Positions 1 to 7,248 of a stretch of 18,301 nucleotides of DNA are shown here, in pieces (positions within the stretch are counted from its first letter, which is position 1; each line of letters opens with the position of its first letter). The stretch spans positions 1-18,301 of the forward strand of contig JABGPX010000521.1 in NCBI GenBank assembly GCA_018644745.1. The letters are read 5' to 3'. A program made the position numbers and the translations under genes. The DNA comes from Spirochaetales bacterium (GTDB lineage: Bacteria; Spirochaetota; Spirochaetia; ARS1246). The notes under the pieces are model-generated. The model searched no databases and had not been told where the DNA came from. It saw nothing but the letters and a program-made list of their open reading frames with translations.

Positions 1-1
1 G

Positions 2-793
2 ATGTGTCTGCCGTATATCATTAGTCAGCTGGAAACGGTTATCAGCGACTTTAAAACAAATCAGACCAGACTGATTCAGGCCGAAAAACTCGCGTCTATG
101 GGGCAGATGGCGGCGGGAATCGCCCATGAAATAAATAATCCCCTCGGTGTAGTTCTTATGTACGCCCATCTTCTGAAGGAAGAACTCGCCGCATCCGATT
201 CTATTGATGTTGCCGCCGCTGAAGATGCTGATACGATTATTAAAGAGGCCGAAAGGACAAGGAAAATAGTGCAGGGTATTCTCAATTTCGCCCGCAAAGA
301 AAAAATTGATCGGACAGAGACAGACATTAACTCTCTAATCCGCGATTCAACAGCCGCGCTAGCCGGTTTGAGCAGCAATCAGGGGATAAAAATCATCCTG
401 GATCTTGATGAGTCCCTTGGACACCATGAGGTTGATCCGGGGCAGCTTCGTCAAGTTCTTGATAATATCCTCAAGAATGCCGTTGAGTTCATGCCGGACG
501 GAGGAGACATTTCTATATGTACCGAGGAGGGGGAGGAATCTTTTCTCATGAGAATCGAGGATTCAGGACCTGGAATCCCGCAGGATGATCTCTCTCAGAT
601 ATTCTCTCCATTTTTCACGACTAAACCCGCTGGAAAAGGCACCGGACTTGGTCTGCCGGTTTGTTATGGTATTGTAAAGATGCACGGCGGTTCGATTCAG
701 GCGGGGAATAATGAGAGAGGCGGCGCTTTTTTTGAGATTAAAATAAGTCACTATACACGGGAGAAAAATCTCGCCTCATATATTTATTCTTGA
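2..793 (+). CDS. Sensor histidine kinase, C-terminal part (5' end outside window)
   Basis: This is the transmitter part of a two-component histidine kinase, which autophosphorylates on His and passes the phosphate to a response regulator not seen here. The visible 263 residues start with a probable coiled-coil linker. A HisKA dimerization domain follows, with the H-box AGIAHEINNPL (H42, visible numbering). An HATPase_c domain has an N-box around N155/N159, the G1 motif DSGPGI (D187) and the G2 motif GKGTGLGL (about 211-218). H-box and ATPase sequences are of the NtrB/ZraS-like type. No membrane segment is visible. An ATG lies at base 2, but most kinases of this class have an input domain (PAS or similar) before this point, so the gene very probably starts upstream. 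The next gene begins 42 nt downstream on the same strand, so the two may be co-transcribed. The stop is TGA at 791-793. Confidence 0.9.
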   Translation: MCLPYIISQLETVISDFKTNQTRLIQAEKLASMGQMAAGIAHEINNPLGVVLMYAHLLKEELAASDSIDVAAAEDADTIIKEAERTRKIVQGILNFARKEKIDRTETDINSLIRDSTAALAGLSSNQGIKIILDLDESLGHHEVDPGQLRQVLDNILKNAVEFMPDGGDISICTEEGEESFLMRIEDSGPGIPQDDLSQIFSPFFTTKPAGKGTGLGLPVCYGIVKMHGGSIQAGNNERGGAFFEIKISHYTREKNLASYIYS

Positions 794-824
794 TAGTGTA
801 TCCTATCGCAATTCAGTGTAGAAC

Positions 825-830
825 GGGGGA
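825..830 (+). promoter_or_regulatory. Ribosome binding site fixing the GTG start of the aldo/keto reductase
   Basis: GGGGGA lies 5 nt before the GTG at 836. It supports that GTG as the start, which also matches the usual N-terminus of the family (MEYRRFGRT). Confidence 0.55.
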
Positions 831-835
831 CCTCA

Positions 836-1951
836 GTGGAATACCGAAGGTTTGGAAGAACGGAGCAGATGGTAAGCGCCATCAGCCTCGGCACAGAATA
901 CCTCATTGATCTTCCCTCCAAAGAGGCGGCTCGGGTAATTCGGCACGCCATCCTATCGGGCATAAACTATTTCGATCTATTCTGGGCGAAACCATCTTTT
1001 AGGGACATTATGGGTGCCGCATTTGAGGGACATAGGGACAAGGTGATGCTCGCTGCTCATCTGGGTTCAGTGCAGATAGACGGGCAGTATGAAACCGTGC
1101 GTGACCGAGTAATAGGAGCGGAGTTTTTTGAGGATTTTCTTAATCGATACCGAACTTCGTACGCAGATGTGCTTTTCCTTCACAATAGCGACGGAAAAGA
1201 AGATTATGATGAAATTATGAAACCCGGCGGTTTGAAGGACCTGGCCTTGGAGTACAAAGCCGCCGGAAAGGCCCGATATATCGGCTTTAGCGGACATACC
1301 GCGGAAACTGCAATAGAGGCCGCGCGCAGCGGTTATGTGGATGTACTCATGTTTCCAATAAATATCGCCGGCAACAGCGTGCCGGGTCGACAGGATCTTT
1401 TAAAAGCCTGCGCCGACAATGATGTCGGGTTGGTTGCGATGAAGATTTTCGGCGGCGGAAAACTGCTTCAGGAATGGACAAGTGCCGAAATGAATCGCTG
1501 GGAGCTTGGAGGAAGTGAGAAAACCGTGGATAGAACAACACCTCTCAATCCTGTTGAGGGACTTCACTATGCGCTTTCCCAGATCGGAGTCTCGACGGTC
1601 GTTCCCGGGTGCAAAACAGTCGCTGAGCTCAGTACCGATCTTGCATATTTCGATGCCTCTGAGTCGGCAAAAGACTATTCAGAAAAACTCTCGGACATAA
1701 AGCAGTTCCAGGCAGGTGACTGTGTGTACTGCAACCATTGCCTTCCCTGCCCGTCCCGGATAGACATCGGTGCCACGATACGTCTTTTAGAAACTGCCGC
1801 CGGGGATCTTACTGACGAATTACAGCAGCGTTACCGGGACCTGCCGAATCCTGCCTCCGACTGTATTGAGTGCGGAGATTGCGAATCCCGGTGTCCCTTT
1901 GGCGTTGAGGTTATTCCGAAGATGAAAAACGCCGCCATGGCTTTTGAGTAG
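836..1951 (+). CDS. Aldo/keto reductase with C-terminal two-cluster ferredoxin domain
   Basis: A 371-residue soluble protein. Residues 1-280 form an aldo/keto reductase (AKR) TIM barrel: MEYRRFGRT at the start, GINYFD at 42-47, KARYIGFSGH at 145-154 and the late GVSTVVPG element near 251-258. Residues 290-360 carry two Cys sets: C296/C299/C302/C305 (CX2CX2CX2C) and C343/C346/C349/C353 followed by Pro, typical of 4Fe-4S ligation. The fusion suggests electron transfer between an organic substrate or NAD(P)H and ferredoxin-type carriers; the substrate is unknown. Asp47 is present, but the usual catalytic Tyr and Lys are not: the FDTAxxYG region reads FDLFWAKPS, and the ATK region reads AAH with His75. 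His116 is in the expected strand. Either a variant mechanism or a non-reductase role is possible. The gene follows the histidine kinase by 42 nt and converges on the ABC exporter with an 18-bp gap that holds no terminator hairpin. Confidence 0.88.
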   Translation: MEYRRFGRTEQMVSAISLGTEYLIDLPSKEAARVIRHAILSGINYFDLFWAKPSFRDIMGAAFEGHRDKVMLAAHLGSVQIDGQYETVRDRVIGAEFFEDFLNRYRTSYADVLFLHNSDGKEDYDEIMKPGGLKDLALEYKAAGKARYIGFSGHTAETAIEAARSGYVDVLMFPINIAGNSVPGRQDLLKACADNDVGLVAMKIFGGGKLLQEWTSAEMNRWELGGSEKTVDRTTPLNPVEGLHYALSQIGVSTVVPGCKTVAELSTDLAYFDASESAKDYSEKLSDIKQFQAGDCVYCNHCLPCPSRIDIGATIRLLETAAGDLTDELQQRYRDLPNPASDCIECGDCESRCPFGVEVIPKMKNAAMAFE

Positions 1952-1969
1952 CTGATTCATTTCTAACCG

Positions 1970-3754
1970 CTAGTCCTGCTCCGGCTCGAGCTCGCCGTGC
2001 CACAACCGCCGCATCTCTTCGGAGGAATTCAGCAGATCTTTCAAGGTGCCCACCGAGTCAATTGCGCCGTCCTTCATTACGATAATCTTATCCGCCCTGT
2101 CCAGTACAGTTTTTCGGTGTGATACTGCGAGACAAGTTGCACCTTCCCTCGCAAACACCCGCTCCCAGAGAAGCCGTTCTGTGTCCACATCGAGAGCGCT
2201 GGAGAGATCATCAAAAATCAGAAGCTCCGGATCGCGGATGAACATACGGGCCGCAGCGGCGCGTTGGAGCTGTCCTCCCGAAAGTTTTACCCCTTTCGGG
2301 CCGACCTTTGTGTCGAGACCATCCTCCAGTTCCTTGAGATCTTTTTCCATTACTGCGTTGCGAATGGCGCGGTGAACATCCTCGTCAGGCAGATCTATTC
2401 CGAGCAGAATATTCGATCTGAGACTTTCACTGAAGAGACGGGGAACCTGGGCTGTATAAGCCGAGCGGGGAGGAATAAAAAAATCCGCCGGTGACTCTAC
2501 CTTGATCCCGTTCCACTCGATATCGCCGGAGTCCTTGGGCAGGAGCCCGAGGAGATTTCGCAGTAGTGTAGTTTTTCCAGATCCAATTCTGCCCGTAACA
2601 ACGTTGAGGGTACCCCGGGTTAAGGAAAAATTAACTAGTTTGATGCCCTTTTCAGTATAAGGGTACCGGTAGGATAGGTCCTTAACCTCGAGAGTATGCA
2701 GCACGTCGCTTTCGGTTTTCTCAGGAGTTATTATTGCCGGAAAATTTCCATCCATATAAACATCCCCATACTCGACGAGAGTTTCCGGGGGAGCGTCAAC
2801 CATGAGACGGTACATACGCTCTACAGATATACCTATCTGCTTATAGCGGGCGATCAGAAGTCCGGCAAAGGTGGTGAGCTCGCTCAGGAAGCCGAGGTAA
2901 AAAACAAAGAGTGCGAAATCGCCGATGGTGAAATTACCAAGCTGCATTTCTCTTGATGCCAGGATAAGAACGATACCGGTACCAATATTTACCGAGTTTC
3001 GAAAGATAGAATGCAGTATCTCATGAAAAAGCCTGTCGCGGATTGCCAGTCTACTTCTTTGATCGTTGAGAGATCTGAAGTGGGCCAGAACACTCTTCTC
3101 CGATGTGGCGACTTTTACCGCCTGAACCGAACCAAAGAGCTCCGCGATAAATCCGGTTATGATTCCCGATGCCTTTCTGCTCGCCCGACGGTACTCTTCG
3201 ATCTTATGTGTTGCCGCGTTTGATGCGAAGGCGACTACTATGAACGGCAGAACCGCGAACAGGGCGATCTTACCGTTGATAGAGAACATTAACGCAAGAG
3301 CGACAGCTCCCGAGAAGAGAAGCCCGTTGAAGTCGTTCAGCCAGAGAGCAAAAAGCGGTATTTCAAAAACATCTCCTCTAAACCTGCTTATTGCTTCGCC
3401 GGGGGAGTCGGGCAGGGCCGATGCGCCGGGTCGCTTCAAGATATGTCTGAGCATGTTCCTTCGCAGCAGGGTGAGTGTATTGAGAAAGAAGGGAACATTC
3501 GTGAGTACAAGGCCATAGATTCCGCTTACACCGCCGACTTCGCTGACGACAAGGAGAGAAACAATGGCCCAGAGCCCGATGTGGCTCGGGCCGTTGCCCG
3601 TAAGGAGGTTGAAATACTCCCGTACAAGAACACCGGGCATCATAAATCCCGCCACGAGGACGAACATCGCGAGAAGGTTGCCGATCCAGAGCCAGGGCGA
3701 AAATTGGATTACTCGAAGTATTACTTTCCAGGTAGGAAGGTGCTTGTTAATCAT
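1970..3754 (-). CDS. ABC exporter half-transporter, subunit with the degenerate Walker B
   Basis: A 594-residue fused membrane/ATPase half-transporter. About six membrane segments span roughly residues 20-310. The nucleotide-binding domain follows from about 355: Walker A GRIGSGKT (388-395), canonical signature LSGGQ (491-495), Walker B LLIFDD (D515, D516) and H-loop His546. The catalytic Glu expected after the Walker B Asp is Asp516. With the partner encoded just upstream, which has an altered signature, this predicts a heterodimeric exporter of the TM287/288, LmrCD or BmrCD type with one degenerate and one active ATP site. The substrate is not predictable; drugs, lipids or peptides are all possible. 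The start ATG (3752-3754) overlaps the partner's TGA as ATGA, and GAGGTG just before it is a good ribosome site, so the two are translationally coupled. The stop is TAG at 1970-1972. Confidence 0.93.
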   Translation of the reverse strand: MINKHLPTWKVILRVIQFSPWLWIGNLLAMFVLVAGFMMPGVLVREYFNLLTGNGPSHIGLWAIVSLLVVSEVGGVSGIYGLVLTNVPFFLNTLTLLRRNMLRHILKRPGASALPDSPGEAISRFRGDVFEIPLFALWLNDFNGLLFSGAVALALMFSINGKIALFAVLPFIVVAFASNAATHKIEEYRRASRKASGIITGFIAELFGSVQAVKVATSEKSVLAHFRSLNDQRSRLAIRDRLFHEILHSIFRNSVNIGTGIVLILASREMQLGNFTIGDFALFVFYLGFLSELTTFAGLLIARYKQIGISVERMYRLMVDAPPETLVEYGDVYMDGNFPAIITPEKTESDVLHTLEVKDLSYRYPYTEKGIKLVNFSLTRGTLNVVTGRIGSGKTTLLRNLLGLLPKDSGDIEWNGIKVESPADFFIPPRSAYTAQVPRLFSESLRSNILLGIDLPDEDVHRAIRNAVMEKDLKELEDGLDTKVGPKGVKLSGGQLQRAAAARMFIRDPELLIFDDLSSALDVDTERLLWERVFAREGATCLAVSHRKTVLDRADKIIVMKDGAIDSVGTLKDLLNSSEEMRRLWHGELEPEQD

Positions 3755-5511
3755 GCCAACACCTCCTCGAGGCCGGTTTTCAGCAGATTTGCGAAACGGG
3801 AGTTTGGGTTTGCCGCCAGGTGCGATCTTTCGCCGTACTCGATCGCGTGTCCGTCGCTCATGATAAGTATGCTGTCGGCTCTATTTACGGTTCCAAGCCG
3901 GTGAGCTATGACAATTGCGGTTCTATTCTCGAGCAATTTTCCTACAACTTTCTCGATGAGCCCTTCTGTGGCCGGATCGAGTCTCGAAGAAGCTTCGTCC
4001 AGAATGATAAGACCGGGATTCCTCAGGAACACCCGGGTCAGCGCGAGCAGCTGAGCTTCTCCCGCGGAGAGCCCTTTGCCTGCTACGTCGATCTTTGAAT
4101 CGAGACCCTCGGGAAGAGACTCGAGCCAGTCGCCCAGTTCTAAGTCGCCGATAACTTCCAGCAGCCGGCTGTCGGGCATCGATGTGTCAAAGAAGGTAAG
4201 ATTTTGTCGAACCGTCGCCTGAAAGAGCTGAACATCCTGGGTAACCATCGCTACCCGCTGGCGCAGCGTGTGCAGAGGCAATTGTCGTAACTCTGTTTTC
4301 CCGAGCCGAATCCCGCCGGTGTTTGGGTCGTAGAGCCTGAGCAGAAGCCGCGCTATGGTTGTTTTTCCGCTTCCCGTGCGGCCGAGGAGGCCGAGGATTT
4401 TGCCTTCTCCCAGATTCAGGGACAGGTTATTCAGCACCGGCTCCTCAGGATTATATCCGAAATTTACCTTATCGAATGAGACAGATAGAGGGCCGCTCTT
4501 CCATTCGGGCGTGTCTGCCGGCATGGTATCCGGCGAGGTAATTTTGCTCTCTACCGACATGATGTCGTTTATCCGCTCCACGTTGGCGCCGATATTCTGA
4601 AGGTTTTGAAACTCCTGTGTAAGGATACGGATGGGCCTTGCGATCATCTCGGTATAATGCACGATGAGATATACCGTTCCGATGGTGAGATCACCCGAGC
4701 GATACAGATAATAGCCGCTGATAAACGCCATGCCGTAACCGACACTCATCGCTATCCCGGCCAGAAGCCTGATGGTGATATGGGTCAGCTCGGCCTTTTT
4801 CCATATCGGCAAAAGAGCGTGATGGATTTTGTAAAGCCCTAGAAGAACAAAGTCGACCGCACCGGATGAGCGGATATCCTCGGTTCCTGACAGTCTTTCT
4901 TCAATATAACCAAACATCTCCGAGATTTTTTCTCTCCGGGCCTTGTCGTGGGGGACGGCGATATTCCTGAGTTTGATAAAGGCGAATAGCGTCGCGCACG
5001 AAAACGCTGTGTACATGGCTCCGACTCGAAGGTCTTCCAAAAACAAAGCGACTATTATGCCGGCTAAAAGGATCACACTTCCGATAACCAATACTACCAA
5101 CTGAGAGAAGAACTTTGAGATTGTGAGGATGTCGCCGTCGATTCTCTCAATAAGCTCACCCGGGCTTTTCTCGTTATGGAACGTCATGTCAAGATTAAGG
5201 CAATGCTCGGCGGTATCCGCCCGCAGATCATTCGTGGCGCTCCAGGCAACAACTTCGCCGGCGTAGCGGGCCAGGACCGATACCACCTGCTGCCCGAGGG
5301 ATGCGCCGAGAAAGCCGATTGCGGCTAAAATCAGATACCTGTATTCGGCGCCGCTTTTTGCCAGGTCTATGAAATGTCTTGTGAATTGCGGAACGACAAG
5401 CTGAAGCCCGACACTGCCGAGAAGCAGGCAGCTCAGAAGGATGAATTTGCCGCGTCTTCCTTTCAGGTAGACTGACAATAGGGCCCAGTATCTTTGTACC
5501 GGTACTTTCAT
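3751..5511 (-). CDS. ABC exporter half-transporter, subunit with the catalytic Glu
   Basis: A 586-residue fused membrane/ATPase half-transporter, first gene of the exporter operon. Membrane segments lie at about 24-45, 60-82, 138-160, 163-183, 250-270 and 278-297. The ATPase domain carries Walker A GRTGSGKT (377-384), Q-loop near VTQD (423-426), signature LSAGE (481-485, in place of LSGGQ), Walker B LIILDE with E506, and H-loop His537. The altered signature faces the partner's Walker A/B site, which itself has Asp for Glu; together they make the degenerate site, while this subunit's own Walker B and the partner's LSGGQ make the competent site. The start ATG (5509-5511) has GGAAAG at 5519-5524 upstream. 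Expression is likely from the promoter at 5664-5692 through a long leader. The downstream gene overlaps by 4 nt. Confidence 0.93.
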   Translation of the reverse strand: MKVPVQRYWALLSVYLKGRRGKFILLSCLLLGSVGLQLVVPQFTRHFIDLAKSGAEYRYLILAAIGFLGASLGQQVVSVLARYAGEVVAWSATNDLRADTAEHCLNLDMTFHNEKSPGELIERIDGDILTISKFFSQLVVLVIGSVILLAGIIVALFLEDLRVGAMYTAFSCATLFAFIKLRNIAVPHDKARREKISEMFGYIEERLSGTEDIRSSGAVDFVLLGLYKIHHALLPIWKKAELTHITIRLLAGIAMSVGYGMAFISGYYLYRSGDLTIGTVYLIVHYTEMIARPIRILTQEFQNLQNIGANVERINDIMSVESKITSPDTMPADTPEWKSGPLSVSFDKVNFGYNPEEPVLNNLSLNLGEGKILGLLGRTGSGKTTIARLLLRLYDPNTGGIRLGKTELRQLPLHTLRQRVAMVTQDVQLFQATVRQNLTFFDTSMPDSRLLEVIGDLELGDWLESLPEGLDSKIDVAGKGLSAGEAQLLALTRVFLRNPGLIILDEASSRLDPATEGLIEKVVGKLLENRTAIVIAHRLGTVNRADSILIMSDGHAIEYGERSHLAANPNSRFANLLKTGLEEVLA

Positions 5512-5550
5512 TTTTTTACTTTCCGTATGTGAAGGCCGAGACGAGTTCTC

Positions 5551-5566
5551 CGCCGGCCGCCGGCCG
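5551..5566. repeat. 7-bp GC-rich tandem duplication in the ABC exporter leader
   Basis: CGCCGGC occurs twice in tandem (5551-5557 and 5558-5564). On the transcribed minus strand the region can fold as CGGCC-GGC-GGCCG, but no U-run follows, so it is not an intrinsic terminator. It may be a folding element in the leader. Confidence 0.4.
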
Positions 5567-5584
5567 AAGGTGAAGCATTTCTGA

Positions 5585-5629
5585 CTAATACGTTATGTTA
5601 TTGTAGGATCTGCCGGAATCAAGCGGCAT
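5585..5629 (-). promoter_or_regulatory. Possible leader-peptide reading frame (14 codons) upstream of the ABC exporter
   Basis: Inside the predicted leader, an ATG at 5627-5629 is preceded by a purine-rich GGGAGGGGG run (5630-5638), with its GGAGG core only 3 nt from the ATG. It opens a frame of 14 codons (MPLDSGRSYNNITY) ending in TAG at 5585-5587, 73 nt before the exporter start. Short leader frames that sense stalled ribosomes control some drug exporters (BmrB before BmrCD in Bacillus is the known precedent). Here the link is only by analogy; the frame is short enough to occur by chance. Confidence 0.3.
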
Positions 5630-5654
5630 CCCCCTCCCATGACCGCTTAAAGCG
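5621..5654 (-). repeat. Alternative inverted repeats in the ABC exporter leader
   Basis: AAGCGG at 5621-5626 and CCGCTT at 5643-5648 form a perfect 6-bp inverted repeat with a 16-nt loop. That loop contains the GGGAGGGGG ribosome-site-like run and the ATG of the possible leader frame. The second arm is shared with an overlapping short palindrome, CGCTTAAAGCG at 5644-5654, so the two pairings exclude each other. A folding switch is possible but unproven. Confidence 0.35.
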
Positions 5655-5663
5655 CAGACGAGT

Positions 5664-5692
5664 ATGTTAGAATTTAGAGCCCGGACTGTCAA
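5664..5692 (-). promoter_or_regulatory. Sigma-70-type promoter of the ABC exporter operon
   Basis: On the minus strand there is a perfect -35 TTGACA (5687-5692), a 17-nt spacer and a -10 of TAACAT (5664-5669, 4 of 6 matches to TATAAT). Transcription would begin near 5657, giving a 5' leader of about 145 nt before the ATG at 5511. This is the best promoter match I see in the window. The start site is inferred only. Confidence 0.6.
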
Positions 5693-5766
5693 TAAGAGAA
5701 ATTAATTTTAACCAATCAGGCCATAAATCGCAGCCGTATCCGGCCTGCCTTTCCTCAATGGTGCTC

Positions 5767-7038
5767 TTAAACTACGTTTTTTATTTTCGAGAGATCTCCG
5801 TCTCGGGCACTTTCGAGTATTGGGCGCATATATTCGTCGATCATCCCCGCCGTAAGAGGTACAGGCATATTCTGCAGCTTCATCTTAAGCTGGGGATTCT
5901 TCGCAGCGGTGAGCGCCCTTTCGATATGGGTATCTTGAAATCCCTCGACATCACCAAGTCTGACTGGAAATCCAATCTGCCGTGCAAGATCGAACATAGC
6001 CTCGGCTACCGCCACACCAAGTTCCCTTCCCGACAACTTCTTGAAATCCGCGATGGCGTATCCGCCGTCTTTATATATTTCGCCGACCATCCGAAGAGCA
6101 TCTTCTATGGCCGGAGCAAAAAACACGGTGTAGTACGGGTTCATCATAGCGCAGGCCCTGCCGTGGCTCAGTATGTCGACAAGGGAAAAACTTGTCAGAT
6201 GGCCTCCGTTTGTACCTCCAACCATGATGGCATAACCGCCCAAATCGGTGGCCAGGCAGAGGGCGTTCCGCGCCTCTGTGTCTTCCGGATCTTTTACCGC
6301 CCCGGGGAGGTAAGTGACAACGAGGTCGATGGTTTCTCGGGCTATCTCTTTTGCTTTATTATAAAAAGGCTGCCCGACACCGCCATAGAGTACCTCCAGG
6401 GAGTGGGCGATGCCGTCCAACGCGCCGTCGGCGGTTACATTAGCAGGAAGCGAATAGGTTATCTCGTAATCGAACATCGGAAACTGTGGAATGATGGCAT
6501 CATCGACAATCAGTTTCTTTTGCCCCGAAGCGGTGTCGGTAATGTTCGAGTATTTGGTGAGATGGGCTCCAGAACTTGATACCGTCTGGACTGCCACATG
6601 CGGAGTGAGGTTTTTGCCTGTTTTCTGCCGCGCTTCGGTAACCAGCCCGGTGCCGAAATAGTCTTCGATACTCCCGCCGAGGGTTCTGAGAACCTCGGCA
6701 GCTTTTGCAGCATCAATGGTGCTGCCGCCCCCGAATGAAACGATTACGTCGGGATCTGCGGCTTTCAACTCGTCGGTAATCCGGTACAGGTCTTCCCTGG
6801 GGCAGTTCGGCTGCGCCCCCTGAATAACAGCGGCAATCCGAACGCCCGCTCCGCTTAACGACTTCTCGATCGTCTCGACAAACGAGTCGCTTCCGGGAAA
6901 GGTATCCCTAATGAGGGCCGCGCGAGCCCCCGCCTTTGCGGCCACGACTCCAACCTGGTCGAGTACTCCCGGACCAAAGCTATAGCTATCGCCTTTGAAC
7001 TCTTTCAGCAGATTTTGCGCCGTTACATAGTTACCCAT
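5767..7038 (-). CDS. Iron-containing alcohol dehydrogenase
   Basis: A 423-residue cytoplasmic oxidoreductase of the Fe-ADH (group III) family, which interconverts an alcohol and an aldehyde or ketone with NAD(P). The N-terminal Rossmann-like domain has the family motif GGGSTIDAAK at 103-112. The metal ligands expected for Fe2+ (or Zn2+) are all visible: D208 and H212 in ALDGIAHSLE, H280 in the GGTNGGHL region, and H292 in ILSHGRA. Length is slightly above the usual 380-400 residues. The start ATG (7036-7038) is preceded by GAGGGAGTGAT, a good ribosome site. The gene stands alone on its strand and diverges from the enolase-superfamily gene, so a shared control region and a common pathway are plausible. 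The substrate cannot be read from the sequence. The stop is TAA at 5767-5769. Confidence 0.92.
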   Translation of the reverse strand: MGNYVTAQNLLKEFKGDSYSFGPGVLDQVGVVAAKAGARAALIRDTFPGSDSFVETIEKSLSGAGVRIAAVIQGAQPNCPREDLYRITDELKAADPDVIVSFGGGSTIDAAKAAEVLRTLGGSIEDYFGTGLVTEARQKTGKNLTPHVAVQTVSSSGAHLTKYSNITDTASGQKKLIVDDAIIPQFPMFDYEITYSLPANVTADGALDGIAHSLEVLYGGVGQPFYNKAKEIARETIDLVVTYLPGAVKDPEDTEARNALCLATDLGGYAIMVGGTNGGHLTSFSLVDILSHGRACAMMNPYYTVFFAPAIEDALRMVGEIYKDGGYAIADFKKLSGRELGVAVAEAMFDLARQIGFPVRLGDVEGFQDTHIERALTAAKNPQLKMKLQNMPVPLTAGMIDEYMRPILESARDGDLSKIKNVV

Positions 7039-7070
7039 ATATCACTCCCTCACCAGCAAGACTGCGAAGA

Positions 7071-7080
7071 ACCGATCGGT
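7071..7080. promoter_or_regulatory. Perfect 10-bp palindrome, possible operator between divergent catabolic genes
   Basis: ACCGATCGGT is a perfect palindrome; AAG (7067-7069) and CTT (7081-7083) extend it with a one-base offset. It lies 33 bp upstream of the alcohol dehydrogenase start, in the divergent region 7039-7248. A weak minus-strand -10-like TATTAA sits beside it at 7082-7087. The position suits a repressor site (for example GntR- or LacI-like), but no regulator gene is adjacent. Confidence 0.35.
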
Positions 7081-7123
7081 CTTAATACAATAAGTCTATA
7101 GTAAAAACTCGAAGAGCACGATA

Positions 7124-7140
7124 CCCGCTGCTGTCGCGGG
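7124..7140. repeat. Small hairpin in the divergent intergenic region
   Basis: CCCGC (7124-7128) and GCGGG (7136-7140) form a 5-bp perfect inverted repeat around a 7-nt loop. It is too small for a strong terminator and lacks a following T-run; it could be a second binding site. The rest of 7039-7248 shows no strong promoter match on either strand. Confidence 0.25.
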
Positions 7141-7248
7141 ATTACGCTGCCGGAACTCAAGCACAGAGGCACGATATACAACTAAAATGATAAGAAATAT
7201 GTCTATTTGATCTTTACATGCAAATCATTAAATCCTACCTTTCAATCT

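Noticed and set aside
1952..1969. A terminator between the convergent aldo/keto reductase and ABC exporter genes
   Set aside because: The 18-bp gap has no inverted repeat or T-run.
5717..5747. CAGGCC/GGCCTG inverted repeat as a terminator of the alcohol dehydrogenase
   Set aside because: The stem is only 6 bp with a 19-nt loop, and no continuous T-run follows on the minus strand.
5758..6579. A 273-codon open frame on the plus strand, antisense to the alcohol dehydrogenase
   Set aside because: Its protein resembles no family I know, it has no ribosome site, and it lies wholly across a gene with complete catalytic motifs. It is a shadow of the codon use of the opposite strand.
7207..7248. TTG start giving a 14-residue longer enolase-superfamily protein
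   Set aside because: The extra residues are not typical of the family, whose members begin like MKIRSIEIYG, and there is no ribosome site for the TTG.
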